In this document: positions 1 through 8,560 of the stretch, one piece after another | Numbering within the stretch: the stretch's first letter is position 1 | Layout: every line of letters starts with the position of its first letter | Assembly (NCBI GenBank): GCA_964505475.1 | Contig: CAZDIJ010000049.1 | Location: forward strand, 1 to 20,177 | Direction: 5' to 3' | Origin: JAGXQV01 sp964505475 | GTDB taxonomy: Bacteria; Pseudomonadota; Gammaproteobacteria; Burkholderiales; Sulfuricellaceae | DNA: 20,177 bases | The notes under the pieces: generated by a model | Database searches by the model: none | Told to the model about the DNA's origin: nothing | Seen by the model: the letters and a program-made list of their open reading frames with translations, nothing else | Position numbers and translations under genes: made by a program

Positions 1-59
1 TTGACGATTTCGAGGTTGCTCAATTGGGCGCAACCAGTGCCTCCGATGATACCTAGCAT
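1..59 (-). CDS. 5'-methylthioadenosine/S-methyl-5'-thioinosine phosphorylase, N-terminal fragment (runs off window)
   Basis: Only the first 19 codons lie in the window. They read MLGIIGGTGCAQLSNLEIV, and the IIGGTG turn near the N terminus is the phosphate-binding start of the MTA/MTI phosphorylase (PNP family). The ATG at 59-57 follows an AAGGGA Shine-Dalgarno with good spacing. The gene begins 36 bp after hpt on the same strand, so it is probably the last visible gene of the zipA-ligA-galU-hpt run. Some proteobacteria (Pseudomonas aeruginosa is the known case) deaminate MTA to methylthioinosine and phosphorolyse it to hypoxanthine, which Hpt then recycles. The hpt neighbour fits that route, but the substrate (MTA or MTI) cannot be decided from this fragment. 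Confidence 0.75.
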   Translation of the reverse strand, partial: MLGIIGGTGCAQLSNLEIV

Positions 60-95
60 TTTTTCCCTTATTTCCGAATGGCTGGTGGCCTGTTT

Positions 96-641
96 TTAGT
101 CTTTAACCGCATATACCGCCGGCAGGTTGCGCCAGGCGCCATGCACGTCCATGCCGAAGCCGAACACGTAGCGATCGGGCAAGCCGATGCCGGCGAAATC
201 TGCCTGGATCGGTTTTTCCCTGCCGATCTGTTTATCCGCGAACACCGCGCTGTAAAACGCCGCCGCCCCCATCCCCATCACCTTGTCGCGGATCGCCGCC
301 AGAGTATGTCCCTCGTCGAGGATGTCGTCGAGCACCAGCACGACCCGCCCCGCCACATTTTCCCTGGGAAGCACTTTCCATTCCAGCTTGCCGCCCTGGG
401 TCTGGTTGCCATAGCGGCTGACATGGATGTAATCGAAATCCAGGGGAAATTCGAGCAACGGCAGAAGCTGCCCGCTGAACACCACCGCCCCGCCCATCAC
501 GCTCAACACCAGCGGATGGCGGTTCCCCAGTTCGGCGCCGATTTCCCGCGCCAGGCGCTTGAGCGCCGCCTGCACGTCCTCGGCGGAACAAATCGGCTCG
601 GCGGCGCGGAATACTTTCCAGGCTTCGTCGTTCGACAGCAT
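96..641 (-). CDS. hpt: hypoxanthine-guanine phosphoribosyltransferase
   Basis: 181 aa, a usual length for the family. It converts hypoxanthine or guanine plus PRPP to IMP or GMP in cytosolic purine salvage. The PRPP-binding loop is clear at about residues 102-113 (LVLDDILDEGHT), with the two adjacent acidic residues D105-D106. An upstream LSVMGGAVVFSG segment (about 46-57) matches the PPi loop region. The ATG at 641 lies 3 nt after the galU stop, and its ribosome-binding site (GGGAGAGAC) is inside the galU C-terminal codons, which implies translational coupling. The next gene downstream is a methylthioadenosine/thioinosine phosphorylase, whose product (adenine or hypoxanthine) makes a coherent salvage pair. 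Hpt versus a close paralogue with another base preference cannot be excluded. Confidence 0.88.
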   Translation of the reverse strand: MLSNDEAWKVFRAAEPICSAEDVQAALKRLAREIGAELGNRHPLVLSVMGGAVVFSGQLLPLLEFPLDFDYIHVSRYGNQTQGGKLEWKVLPRENVAGRVVLVLDDILDEGHTLAAIRDKVMGMGAAAFYSAVFADKQIGREKPIQADFAGIGLPDRYVFGFGMDVHGAWRNLPAVYAVKD

Positions 642-644
642 ATT

Positions 645-1529
645 TTAGTCTCTCCCGTTTGTCCGGCAACGCGCATCGAGGTAATCGCGGAAACCGTCGC
701 CCACCTCGGGATGGCGCAGGGCGAACTCGATGGTCGCCTTGAGGTAGCCGAGCTTGCTGCCGCAATCGTAGCGCGTACCGTTGAAGCGGTAGGCCAGCAC
801 CTGCTCCTTATGCAACAGCGAGGCGATGCCGTCGGTCAATTGGATTTCTCCGCCGCTGCCGGCCTGGATATTTTCCAGGTGCTCGAAAATGCGCGGCGTC
901 AGAATATAGCGCCCGACCACCCCCAGGGTCGATGGGGCATCGGCGGGCTTGGGCTTCTCGACGATGCCGCTCATCTTGTAGGTGCCTTCGTCCCATTCCT
1001 TGGCGGCGACGATGCCGTAGTGGGCGGTTTCCTCGCGCGGCACATCCTGCACGCCGATGATGGAACAGCGGTAGTGGTCGTAAAGATCGGTCATCTGGCT
1101 CAATACCGGAGGCTCGCCGTCGAGCAGGTCGTCGGCGAGGATCACCGCGAACGGGTCGTCGCCCACCACCTGCTTGGCGCACAGCACGGCGTGCCCCAGG
1201 CCGAGCGCCTCGGCCTGGCGGATGTAGACGCAGGAAACATTGGCCGGCAGCATGTTGCGCAGCACTTCCAGCATGCGCGTCTTGCCGCGCGCCTCCAGTT
1301 CCGCCTCCATTTCGTAGGCCTTGTCGAAATGATCCTCGATGGCGCGCTTGCTGCGCCCGGTGACGAAGATCAGCTCGGTGATGCCCGCCGCGACGGCTTC
1401 TTCCACCGCGTACTGGATCAACGGCTTGTCCACCACCGGCAGCATTTCCTTGGGGCTGGCCTTGGTCGCCGGCAGGAAGCGCGTCCCCATGCCCGCCACC
1501 GGAAAAACCGCTTTGGTTACTCTACCCAT
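645..1529 (-). CDS. galU: UTP-glucose-1-phosphate uridylyltransferase
   Basis: 294 aa, full family length. It makes UDP-glucose from UTP and glucose-1-phosphate for exopolysaccharide, LPS and glycogen-type pathways in the cytosol. The N-terminal nucleotidyltransferase signature is intact (about residues 10-28): GMGTRFLPATKASPKEMLP, followed by the VDKPLIQYAVEEA segment. Further family marks are VILADDLLDG near residue 130 and the IVEKPKP motif near 190. The ATG at 1529 is 2 nt after the ligA stop codon, so it is cotranscribed with ligA and zipA. There is nothing odd in length or frame. Confidence 0.95.
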   Translation of the reverse strand: MGRVTKAVFPVAGMGTRFLPATKASPKEMLPVVDKPLIQYAVEEAVAAGITELIFVTGRSKRAIEDHFDKAYEMEAELEARGKTRMLEVLRNMLPANVSCVYIRQAEALGLGHAVLCAKQVVGDDPFAVILADDLLDGEPPVLSQMTDLYDHYRCSIIGVQDVPREETAHYGIVAAKEWDEGTYKMSGIVEKPKPADAPSTLGVVGRYILTPRIFEHLENIQAGSGGEIQLTDGIASLLHKEQVLAYRFNGTRYDCGSKLGYLKATIEFALRHPEVGDGFRDYLDARCRTNGRD

Positions 1530-1531
1530 GT

Positions 1532-3553
1532 TCAGATTCCCGCTTGATTTAATAAATTCAGCAATCCGGCCTCGTCCAGCACGGCCACCCCCAGTTCCAG
1601 CGCCTTGTCGTACTTCCCGCCCGGCTCGGCGCCCGCCACCACGTAATCGGTTTTTTTCGACACGCTGCCGCTCACCTTGCCGCCCTGCGCCTCGATTTTT
1701 TCCTTGGCCTGCTCGCGGCTCAGGTTCGGCAAGCTGCCGGTGAGCACGAAGGTCTTGCCGCTCGCCGCTCCGCCGGCGGCAAGACGCCTGCCCTCGCCTT
1801 CTTTCCAGGTCACGCCGCAGGCGCGCAATTGCGCGATGACATCGCGGTTGTGCTCCTCGGCGAAAAAATCGACGATGGATTGCGCCACCACCGGCCCCAC
1901 GTCCGCCACTCCCTGCAAAGCCTCGACATCGGCCGCCAGCAGCGCGTCCAGGCCGCCGAAATGCCGAGCCAACTCCTTGGCCGTCGCCTCGCCGACGTTG
2001 CGGATGCCCAGGGCGTAGATGAAGCGCGCCAGGGTGGTAGCCTTGCTATTATCCAGGGCATCGCACAGGTTCCGCGCCGATTTTTCCGCCATGCGTTCCA
2101 GGTTGGCAAGGGTATCCATGCCGAGCCGGTACAAGTCCGCCGGATTCTTCACCAGCCCTTTTTCCACCAGTTGATCGACCAATTTGTCGCCCAGCCCTTC
2201 GATGTCCAGGGCGAGTCGGCTGGCGAAATGGAGAATCGCCCGTTTGCGCTGCTCCGGGCAATACAGGCCGCCGCTACAGCGCGCCACCGCCTCGTCCTCG
2301 GCGCGCGTCACGTGCGAGCCGCACACCGGGCAAGCCGTGGGCATGACGAAGGCGCGGGCATCCGCCGGCCGCCTGTCGGCCAGCACGCTCACCACCTCGG
2401 GAATCACGTCGCCGGCGCGGCGCACGATGACGGTGTCGCCGACGTGGACATCCTTGCGCCGCACCTCGTCCTCGTTGTGCAAGGTAGCGTTGGTCACCGT
2501 CACCCCGCCGACGAATACAGGCTTGAGGCGCGCCACCGGGGTCAGCGCGCCGGTGCGCCCGACGAACACGTCGATGCCTTCCACCACGGTGAGCGCCTCC
2601 TCGGCGGGAAACTTGTGCGCCACGGCGAAGCGCGGCGCGCGCGACACAAAGCCCAGTTCCTCCTGGGCGCGCAGATCGTTGACCTTGTACACCACGCCGT
2701 CGATGTCGTAGGGCAAGCTGGCGCGCTTCTCTCCGATGCGCCGGTAATAATCCAGCAATCCGGCCGCGCCGCGCACCACCGCGCGCTCGCGGCACACCGG
2801 CAGACGCAGACGCTCCAGGCTGTCCATCAATTCGCCGTGGCTGCTCGGCAAGGCCACGCCTTCCACGGCGCCGACGCCATAGGCGAAAAAGGTCAGGCGG
2901 CGCGTCGCGGTGACCCGCGAGTCGAGCTGGCGCAGGCTGCCGGCGGCGGCGTTGCGCGGGTTGGCGAATTCCTTTTCACCCTTGTCGCACTGCTGGCGGT
3001 TGAGTTCGGCGAAATCGGCTTTCAGCATCAGCACCTCGCCGCGCACTTCGAGCAACGCCGGCGCTTCCGGCAAATGCAGGGGAACCGTGTTGATGGTGCG
3101 CACATTGGCGCTCACGTCTTCACCGCTAAAGCCGTCGCCGCGCGTCGCCGCCTGGGTCAGGATGCCGTTCTCGTAGACCAGGGTAATCGCCAGGCCATCG
3201 AACTTTGGCTCCACCGCATAGTCGATCTCGCCGCGCCCCAATCCCTCCTGCACGCGCCGGTCGAAGGCGATCACCTCCTCGTCCGCGAAAGCATTGTTGA
3301 GGGACAGCATGGGGATGCGGTGAACGACCTGGGAAAATGCCTTGAGCGGCGCAGCACCGACGCGCCGGGTCGGCGAATCGGGGGCAATCAGTTCGGGATA
3401 TTGGCTTTCCAGCGCCTGCAATTCGCGGAAAAGCCGGTCGTACTCGGCGTCGGGAATTTCCGGCGCATCGAGAACGTAGTAGAGATGGTTGTGCCGCTCG
3501 ATCTCCGCGCGCAGGTCGCGCGCGCGCGCGGCGGCCTGATCGGGAACCGGCAT
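1532..3553 (-). CDS. ligA: NAD-dependent DNA ligase LigA
   Basis: 673 aa, the standard length. It seals nicks with 3'-OH and 5'-phosphate ends in replication and repair, using NAD+. The order visible is: Ia/NAD-binding region (residues 1-65, with HNHLYYVLDAPEIPDAEYD), the adenylation domain with catalytic Lys117 in EPKFDG, an OB domain, a four-Cys zinc finger (CPVCG ... C ... YCPEQ, about 412-440), helix-hairpin-helix repeats (GIRNVGEATAKELA, GVADVGPVVAQSI), and a C-terminal BRCT domain from about 595. The ATG shares one base with the zipA stop (TGATG), indicating coupled translation. The smc-zipA-ligA gene order is well known in proteobacteria. Confidence 0.97.
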   Translation of the reverse strand: MPVPDQAAARARDLRAEIERHNHLYYVLDAPEIPDAEYDRLFRELQALESQYPELIAPDSPTRRVGAAPLKAFSQVVHRIPMLSLNNAFADEEVIAFDRRVQEGLGRGEIDYAVEPKFDGLAITLVYENGILTQAATRGDGFSGEDVSANVRTINTVPLHLPEAPALLEVRGEVLMLKADFAELNRQQCDKGEKEFANPRNAAAGSLRQLDSRVTATRRLTFFAYGVGAVEGVALPSSHGELMDSLERLRLPVCRERAVVRGAAGLLDYYRRIGEKRASLPYDIDGVVYKVNDLRAQEELGFVSRAPRFAVAHKFPAEEALTVVEGIDVFVGRTGALTPVARLKPVFVGGVTVTNATLHNEDEVRRKDVHVGDTVIVRRAGDVIPEVVSVLADRRPADARAFVMPTACPVCGSHVTRAEDEAVARCSGGLYCPEQRKRAILHFASRLALDIEGLGDKLVDQLVEKGLVKNPADLYRLGMDTLANLERMAEKSARNLCDALDNSKATTLARFIYALGIRNVGEATAKELARHFGGLDALLAADVEALQGVADVGPVVAQSIVDFFAEEHNRDVIAQLRACGVTWKEGEGRRLAAGGAASGKTFVLTGSLPNLSREQAKEKIEAQGGKVSGSVSKKTDYVVAGAEPGGKYDKALELGVAVLDEAGLLNLLNQAGI

Positions 3554-4701
3554 CAGCTAAACAGTCTCAGGGCGCGCTCGCCGCCGGCGGGAAGTCCGGC
3601 CGCCTCCATCTTGGTGTAGATCGTGGCAAGCTGTCCCTTGATTTTCGCAATACCGGAATCGGACAATGGGCGGCGGTTGTCATCCACCAGCGTCCCCCCC
3701 AGGGAGCCGGCCATCTGCCGCGCCAGCGCCAGCATCTGGTCGAAGATCCGGGCGCCGTGGGGCACCTTGGGTACGTCCAGCAGCAACGTAACGCCGTGGG
3801 TGGTCATCTGGCGGATATTTTCCGGGGAAAATGGCGTCGGGGCGAAATTGGTCAACATGAACAACGTCACGCCGTCCTCGTTGGCATAGTGGAAAGTGCC
3901 GTCCGGCATGAGCTTCATCCCGGATGCCTCGGCCAGCGCGCGCACCTTGGTGGCGGGGATGGCATCGCCATTGGCGGTGACCACGTTCACGCCGATCAGC
4001 ACGTCCACCGAGGCGCAAAACTCATCCAGCGTCGCGGCGCGCGCCAGCGCTTCGCTGCGGTCTGGCAAATCAATCATCGCCGCCAGATCGTCGGCCAGCA
4101 CTTGGGCGCGGCCACAAAAATCCTCCAGTTCGGCCGCGCCGACCGGGCCGCTGCGATTCACCAATTGCAGCACCAGCAGCAGCTTGCCATAGTTGTGTTT
4201 GCCGCTCGCCACCGGCTCCAGCGCGCCGCTGAAAACATTCTGCCCAAGCAGGCGCAGCGGGCGGGGAAATCCGTCGAATTTACGCTCCAACTCGGGCAGT
4301 ATGTCCGCCGCCACCGGCTCCTTGGGGTAAATCGCCGCAACATAGTCCACCACTTCGTCGAGCATCGCCAGTGGCGGCCTGTCGGCCTCCGGCAGCGCGG
4401 GCGCCGCCCCGGCGGGCTGCATTTCCGCCTCTTCCGGCGCCATGAAAGAGATTTCCCCGGCATGGGGTTCGCCGACCACGGAATCGAGCGGCTCTTCCCC
4501 GAAAGCCATGCTCGGCTCGCGGCGCTCGTCGAACGGCGCGTCCTCCTCATGCCCCCGGTCGAGCAGGATATCCTCCTCGCCGCCAGAAAAATCCTGTTCC
4601 GCCCGGCGCCGGAATTTTCTCTCCTGATAACGGTTGAAGATATAAATGCCGATCACCACCAGGATTCCCGCTATGGCTAGGCTAATGTGCAATTCGCTCA
4701 T
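3553..4701 (-). CDS. zipA: cell division protein ZipA
   Basis: 382 aa. It is an inner-membrane protein that tethers FtsZ polymers at the division site. It has the classical layout: a single N-terminal membrane span (about residues 6-24, ISLAIAGILVVIGIYIF), a short basic stretch (ERKFRRR), a long acidic and Pro/Ala-rich linker (about 40-125), and a C-terminal FtsZ-binding domain (about 230-365, including GDAIPATKVRALAEASGM and GTFHYANEDGVTLFMLTNF). It overlaps ligA by one base. It is separated from smc upstream by 244 bp that hold a 144-bp repeat and a candidate promoter, so zipA probably starts its own transcript. The ZipA C-terminal fold is divergent, so the call leans on architecture plus the ligA neighbour. 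Confidence 0.88.
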   Translation of the reverse strand: MSELHISLAIAGILVVIGIYIFNRYQERKFRRRAEQDFSGGEEDILLDRGHEEDAPFDERREPSMAFGEEPLDSVVGEPHAGEISFMAPEEAEMQPAGAAPALPEADRPPLAMLDEVVDYVAAIYPKEPVAADILPELERKFDGFPRPLRLLGQNVFSGALEPVASGKHNYGKLLLVLQLVNRSGPVGAAELEDFCGRAQVLADDLAAMIDLPDRSEALARAATLDEFCASVDVLIGVNVVTANGDAIPATKVRALAEASGMKLMPDGTFHYANEDGVTLFMLTNFAPTPFSPENIRQMTTHGVTLLLDVPKVPHGARIFDQMLALARQMAGSLGGTLVDDNRRPLSDSGIAKIKGQLATIYTKMEAAGLPAGGERALRLFS

Positions 4702-4739
4702 ATTTGTGGTCTTTTAACGTAGTGGCTCACCCCAAGGGC

Positions 4740-4767
4740 ATTCTACAAGAACCCTGCTCGCCTCAAA
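4740..4767 (-). promoter_or_regulatory. candidate zipA operon promoter
   Basis: On the minus strand a TTGAGG (4766-4761), or the overlapping TTTGAG (4767-4762), is followed 15-16 bp later by TAGAAT (4745-4740). TAGAAT is a good sigma-70 -10 match with a TG just before it. Transcription would begin about 30 bp before the zipA ATG. It lies downstream of the 144-bp repeat, so it would restore transcription if the repeat attenuates read-through from smc. This is called by eye only. Confidence 0.35.
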
Positions 4768-4786
4768 AGAGTAAATTAACCTAATT

Positions 4787-4930
4787 AACGCAGTTCAACC
4801 ACGGGGAACACGGGGAGATGATGGGATTGCGGCGAGGCATGAAGAATATACCGATCACCCGGCGGGTGAATGGTCAATCTCTTTCAACCGGATGTTTCCC
4901 CGCTTTTTCCCCGTGTCCCCCGTGGTTCAA
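4787..4930 (+). repeat. 144-bp MITE-like repeat, copy A (smc/zipA gap)
   Basis: The element has imperfect 23-bp terminal inverted repeats. The left end (4794-4816) begins TTCAACCACGGGG and continues with CACGGGGA. The right end (4908-4930) is its reverse complement with two differences (TCCCCGTG ... CCCCGTGGTTCAA). The middle contains a small palindrome (CACCC-GGC-GGGTG near 4858-4868). A second copy of identical length lies inverted at 18065-18208. The two share the termini, an AACGCAG outer edge and an internal GCGAGGCATGAAGAA. It codes for nothing evident. Its right end lies 15 bp past the smc stop codon, so it fills most of the smc-zipA gap. Confidence 0.85.
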
Positions 4931-4945
4931 ATGAGGAATTCAGGA

Positions 4946-7900
4946 TTAAGCCACGGTGGCATCCTTCAAGCGCATGGCTTCTTCAATATCCACCGCCACG
5001 ATGCGCGACACCCCCTGCTCCTGCATGGTCACGCCGACCAATTGCTCGGCCATTTCCATGGTGATCTTGTTGTGGCTGATGTAGATAAACTGGGTATTCA
5101 GCGACATTTTTTTCACCAGTTCGCAGAAACGCTCGGTGTTGCTGTCGTCGAGCGGCGCATCGACCTCGTCGAGCAGGCAGAACGGCGCGGGATTGAGCTG
5201 GAACAGGGAAAAAGTCAGCGACAGCGCAGTCAGCGCCTTCTCGCCGCCGGAGAGCAGGTGGATGGAACTGTTCTTCTTGCCCGGCGGCTGGGCGATCATC
5301 TGCACCCCGGCATCGAGTATCTCCTCGCCGGTCATCACCAGTTGCGCCTGGCCGCCGCCGAACAGGGTGGGAAACAGCTCGCCGAGGTGCAGGTTGACCT
5401 GGTCGAAGGTCGCTTGCAGGCGCTCGCGGGTTTCCCGGTCGATGCGGCGGATCGCCTGCTCCAGGGTTTCCATCGCCTCGTTGAGATCGGCAGCCTGGGC
5501 TTCGAGGTAGCCCTGGCGCTCGCGGGCGATCTGCAATTCCTCCAGCGCCGCCAGGTTGACCGCACCGAGCGCGGCGATTTCTCCTTCGAGACGGGCGATG
5601 TCGGCCTGCAATGCCGTCACCTTGACGCCCCCGCCCAGCAGCGGCGCCAGCTCCGCCTCGTCGGCGCCGGCCTCGGCCAATTGCGCCCCGTACTGCTCCT
5701 GCGCAAGCCGCGCCTCCTGCTCCTTGAGACGCGCCTCGCCGGTCTGCTCGCGCAGCGGATCGAGCTTCTGCTCGTCGAGCATGCGCCGCCCCTCGATGTC
5801 GCGCAGCCGGGCGGTGACTTCTTCCAGGGCATTGCGCGCCGCCGCCAGCGCCAGTTCGCGTTCGCGCTGCGCCGCCAGCGCCTGCTGCAACTCCCGTTGC
5901 AACGGCTCGTCGCTGGCCGAATGCTGCTCCTCGTGCAATTCCTCGAGCTGAGCATGGAGATTGCCGGTCTGCTCGGCCAGCGTGTGCAGGAAATTATCGA
6001 GTTCCTCCAGCTTGGCGCGGCAGCCGCGTTCGGCGAAATCCGCTTCCTGCAAGGCGCGCTCGGTGTCGCGCACCTGCTCGCGCAGCCGGTTGAGGCGGTT
6101 TTCCGCTTCCTGGCGCTCCAGGCGCTGGTCTTCCAACTGCTCTTCGAGCGCCTCGATCTGCATCCGCGCCTGTTCGAGGTTTTCCCCGGCAATAGCCGCC
6201 TGTTCGCTTTCGGCCTCGAACTGGACGGCGATCTCCGCCAGTTCCTCGTCGATAGTCGCCGCGCGTTGCGCCACCTGCTGACCGACCTGGGACAATTTCT
6301 GGATTTCCAATTGCAGCCCATGCTGGCGTTGCTGCAAGTCGGTTATGGTGCTGCGCCAGTCGGCCAGTTCACGTTGCAGGCCGGCCAGTTCCGCTTCCTT
6401 TTTCTCCTGCTGAGCCTTGAGTTCTTGCGCTTCGTCGTGCTGTGCCGCCAGATTCTCTTCGAGCTGCTCGATCTCGCGCTGGCGTCCCAGCACGCCGTGA
6501 AGTTCGCTCTGCGGGGCGTAAAAGGACACTCCGGTACGGCTCAACAAATGGCCGGCGCGCGTCACCAGCATAACGCCAGGCGCCAGTTCGCGGCGCGAGG
6601 CCAAGGCCAGTCCCGCATCCTCGCACAAATACACGCCAGCCAGGCTATCGGCCAGCCAGGTCGGCATTTCGCCGCCGCGCCAGGAGACCAGTTGCGCCAG
6701 GGGCATTAGTTTATTGGCTGCGGAACTGTCCTCTTCATTGCCAACTCCCTCACCCCCAGCCCCTCTCCCTGTACCCGCAAGGGGCATCCCCGCCGAGAGC
6801 GGCAGCAAAGCTGCTCGCTCTGGCGAGACGGGCGAGGGGAGTTCAGCGAGCGCCAGCAGTGCCGGCGGCGGCTCGTCCAGCCAATCCGCGGCGCGATCCA
6901 GACTGTCCACCAGGATGGTGTTGAGGCGCTCGCGCAGCACGCTTTCCAGCGCGTCGTCCCAGCCCGCTTCCACCGCCAAGTTTTGCCAGAGGCGCGGCAG
7001 GTTTTCCAAGCCGTGCTCGACCAGCCAGGACTGCAATTTATGATTGTGGTCTAGGCGCGCCTGCATCTGCCGCAAGGCCGCCAATTGCGCCTCGGTCTTG
7101 GTTGCGCGTTCGCGCGCGGCCTGCACCGCATGGCTCGCCGCGCGGCGCTCCTGCTCGCGGTCGGGCAGTTGATCGCGGAGGGATTCCTCGGTGTGGCGCG
7201 CGGTTTCCAGTTGCAGCGCCAACTCGGCCAGCGCCTCTTCTTTCTCGTTCAGGGCATCGGCATCGAAATGCGGCAGTGCCTGCTTTTCCTGCTCCAGTCG
7301 GGTGCGGCGCGCCTGGAGGGAATGCAGCATGCGCTCGGCGTGGGAGCGGTGGGTTTCCTCGATCTGCGCCGACTGGCGTGCTTCATTGAGGGCGCGCTGA
7401 ATCTCGCCGTGCTGGTGCTGGCGCTCGCGGTAGCGTTCCTCGGCCAGCGGCAGTTGGATGCTCTCCTGTTCCAGCCGCTCGCGCCGTTCCTCCAGACGCA
7501 GTTGCGATAGCTCCTGCTCCTCGCGCCAATAGGTCTGGTTGGCCTGCGCCTCCTCGCGCTGCTTGGCCAGCCGCGCCTCCTGCTCGCGCGCCGAGGCGAT
7601 GCGCGTGGCCAGGCGCTGGCGGTTTTCGCGCTGATGCTGCAAGCTCTGTTCGATGCGCACCACTTCGGCATTGGCGCCATACAGTTCGCCCTGGGCGGCG
7701 TGCAGCACGTCGCTGGCCGTGTAATGCGCCTCGCGGGTTTGCTCCAGCAGGCTTTCGGCCTGGCGCAGGGCGGCGGTCTGCGCTTCCAGTTCGTTGGCCA
7801 GGCGCTGCACTTCGCGCTGCCAGCGCTCGGCCTGCGCCTGCGCTTCGCGCTTGCGGAACAGGCGGTAGAGGTTCTGCGCCAGTTCGTGGCGCTCTTTCAG

Positions 7901-8560
7901 TTCGAGAAACTGGCGCGCCACTTCGGCCTGGGATTCCAGCTTGAGCAACTGCCCCGCCAGTTCCTGGCGGATGTCATCGACGCGCAGCAGGTTTTCGCGG
8001 GTGTCCTTGAGGCGCAGCTCGGTCTCGCGGCGGCGTTCCTTGTACTTCGAGATTCCCGCCGCTTCCTCCAGAAAGACGCGCAGCTCCTCGGGGCGCGCCT
8101 CGATGATGCGCGAAATCATGCCCTGCTCGATGATGGCGTAGGCACGCGCGCCCAGCCCGGTACCGAGGAAGATGTCGGTGATGTCCTTGCGCCGCACGTG
8201 GAGGTTGTTGATGTAGTAGCCGGATTCGCCGTTGCGGTGCAGCACGCGCTTGACCGCGATCTCGGCGTACTGCGACCACTGCCCGGCGGCCTTGCCCAGG
8301 CTGTTGTCGAACACCAGCTCAACGCTGGCGCGGCTCACCGGCTTGCGCGTGCCGGAGCCGTTGAAGATCACATCCTGCATGCTCTCGCCGCGCAACTGGC
8401 GGGCGGAGCTTTCGCCCAACACCCAGCGCATCGCGTCGATCACGTTGGATTTGCCGCAACCGTTGGGGCCGACCACGCCCACCCGCTGTCCGGGGAAATG
8501 GATAGTGGTGGGATCGACGAAGGTTTTGAAACCGGCGAGTTTGATCTGGGTGAGACGCAT
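4946..8560 (-). CDS. smc: chromosome segregation protein SMC with a repeat-derived insert in the hinge
   Basis: 1204 aa. It is a condensin ATPase that organises and segregates the chromosome. The N-terminal head holds the Walker A GPNGCGKSN at residues 31-39. Long Gln/Glu/Arg/Leu-rich coiled coils follow (about 170-500 and 690-1000), separated by a hinge. The C-terminal head has the ABC signature LLSGGEKALTALSL and the Walker B segment FCLLDEVDAPLDD. I chose the ATG at 8560 (MRLTQIKLAGFKTF) because it is the conserved SMC N terminus. A reading 25 codons longer would run into the upstream PIN gene. The start overlaps the PIN stop by one base (TGATG). About residues 572-606 of the hinge are encoded by a dispersed hairpin repeat inserted in frame. 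They are rich in Pro/Ala/Gly (PSPVSPERAALLPLSAG) and unlike any normal hinge sequence. scpA/scpB are not in the window. Confidence 0.97.
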   Translation of the reverse strand: MRLTQIKLAGFKTFVDPTTIHFPGQRVGVVGPNGCGKSNVIDAMRWVLGESSARQLRGESMQDVIFNGSGTRKPVSRASVELVFDNSLGKAAGQWSQYAEIAVKRVLHRNGESGYYINNLHVRRKDITDIFLGTGLGARAYAIIEQGMISRIIEARPEELRVFLEEAAGISKYKERRRETELRLKDTRENLLRVDDIRQELAGQLLKLESQAEVARQFLELKERHELAQNLYRLFRKREAQAQAERWQREVQRLANELEAQTAALRQAESLLEQTREAHYTASDVLHAAQGELYGANAEVVRIEQSLQHQRENRQRLATRIASAREQEARLAKQREEAQANQTYWREEQELSQLRLEERRERLEQESIQLPLAEERYRERQHQHGEIQRALNEARQSAQIEETHRSHAERMLHSLQARRTRLEQEKQALPHFDADALNEKEEALAELALQLETARHTEESLRDQLPDREQERRAASHAVQAARERATKTEAQLAALRQMQARLDHNHKLQSWLVEHGLENLPRLWQNLAVEAGWDDALESVLRERLNTILVDSLDRAADWLDEPPPALLALAELPSPVSPERAALLPLSAGMPLAGTGRGAGGEGVGNEEDSSAANKLMPLAQLVSWRGGEMPTWLADSLAGVYLCEDAGLALASRRELAPGVMLVTRAGHLLSRTGVSFYAPQSELHGVLGRQREIEQLEENLAAQHDEAQELKAQQEKKEAELAGLQRELADWRSTITDLQQRQHGLQLEIQKLSQVGQQVAQRAATIDEELAEIAVQFEAESEQAAIAGENLEQARMQIEALEEQLEDQRLERQEAENRLNRLREQVRDTERALQEADFAERGCRAKLEELDNFLHTLAEQTGNLHAQLEELHEEQHSASDEPLQRELQQALAAQRERELALAAARNALEEVTARLRDIEGRRMLDEQKLDPLREQTGEARLKEQEARLAQEQYGAQLAEAGADEAELAPLLGGGVKVTALQADIARLEGEIAALGAVNLAALEELQIARERQGYLEAQAADLNEAMETLEQAIRRIDRETRERLQATFDQVNLHLGELFPTLFGGGQAQLVMTGEEILDAGVQMIAQPPGKKNSSIHLLSGGEKALTALSLTFSLFQLNPAPFCLLDEVDAPLDDSNTERFCELVKKMSLNTQFIYISHNKITMEMAEQLVGVTMQEQGVSRIVAVDIEEAMRLKDATVA
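6743..6843 (+). repeat. in-frame intragenic hairpin repeat, copy 1 (inside smc)
   Basis: A 101-bp stretch is bounded by AACTCCCTC (6743-6751) and GAGGGGAGTT (6834-6843), an imperfect inverted repeat. Its core (6761-6840) closely matches 11584-11662 in dapC. The core holds a small CCC-GCAA-GGG hairpin, then a 15-bp stem. The stem pairs CGCC (6791-6794) with GGCG (6822-6825), AGAGCG (6796-6801) with CGCTCT (6816-6821), and GCAGC (6802-6806) with GCTGC (6810-6814). It has an AAA loop and two single-base bulges. It runs antisense to smc, yet the smc frame stays open through it. It encodes a Pro/Ala/Gly-rich hinge insert. Confidence 0.85.

Noticed and set aside
1829..3619. Long plus-strand open frame (596 codons) opposite ligA
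   Set aside because: The product is His/Gln/Arg-rich with no recognisable domain, and it is exactly antisense to a fully conserved ligA. It is a GC-rich codon shadow.
4892..6709. Long plus-strand open frame (605 codons) opposite smc
   Set aside because: It is a leucine/arginine-rich shadow of the smc coiled coil. Its 5' end lies in the 144-bp repeat and there is no family resemblance.
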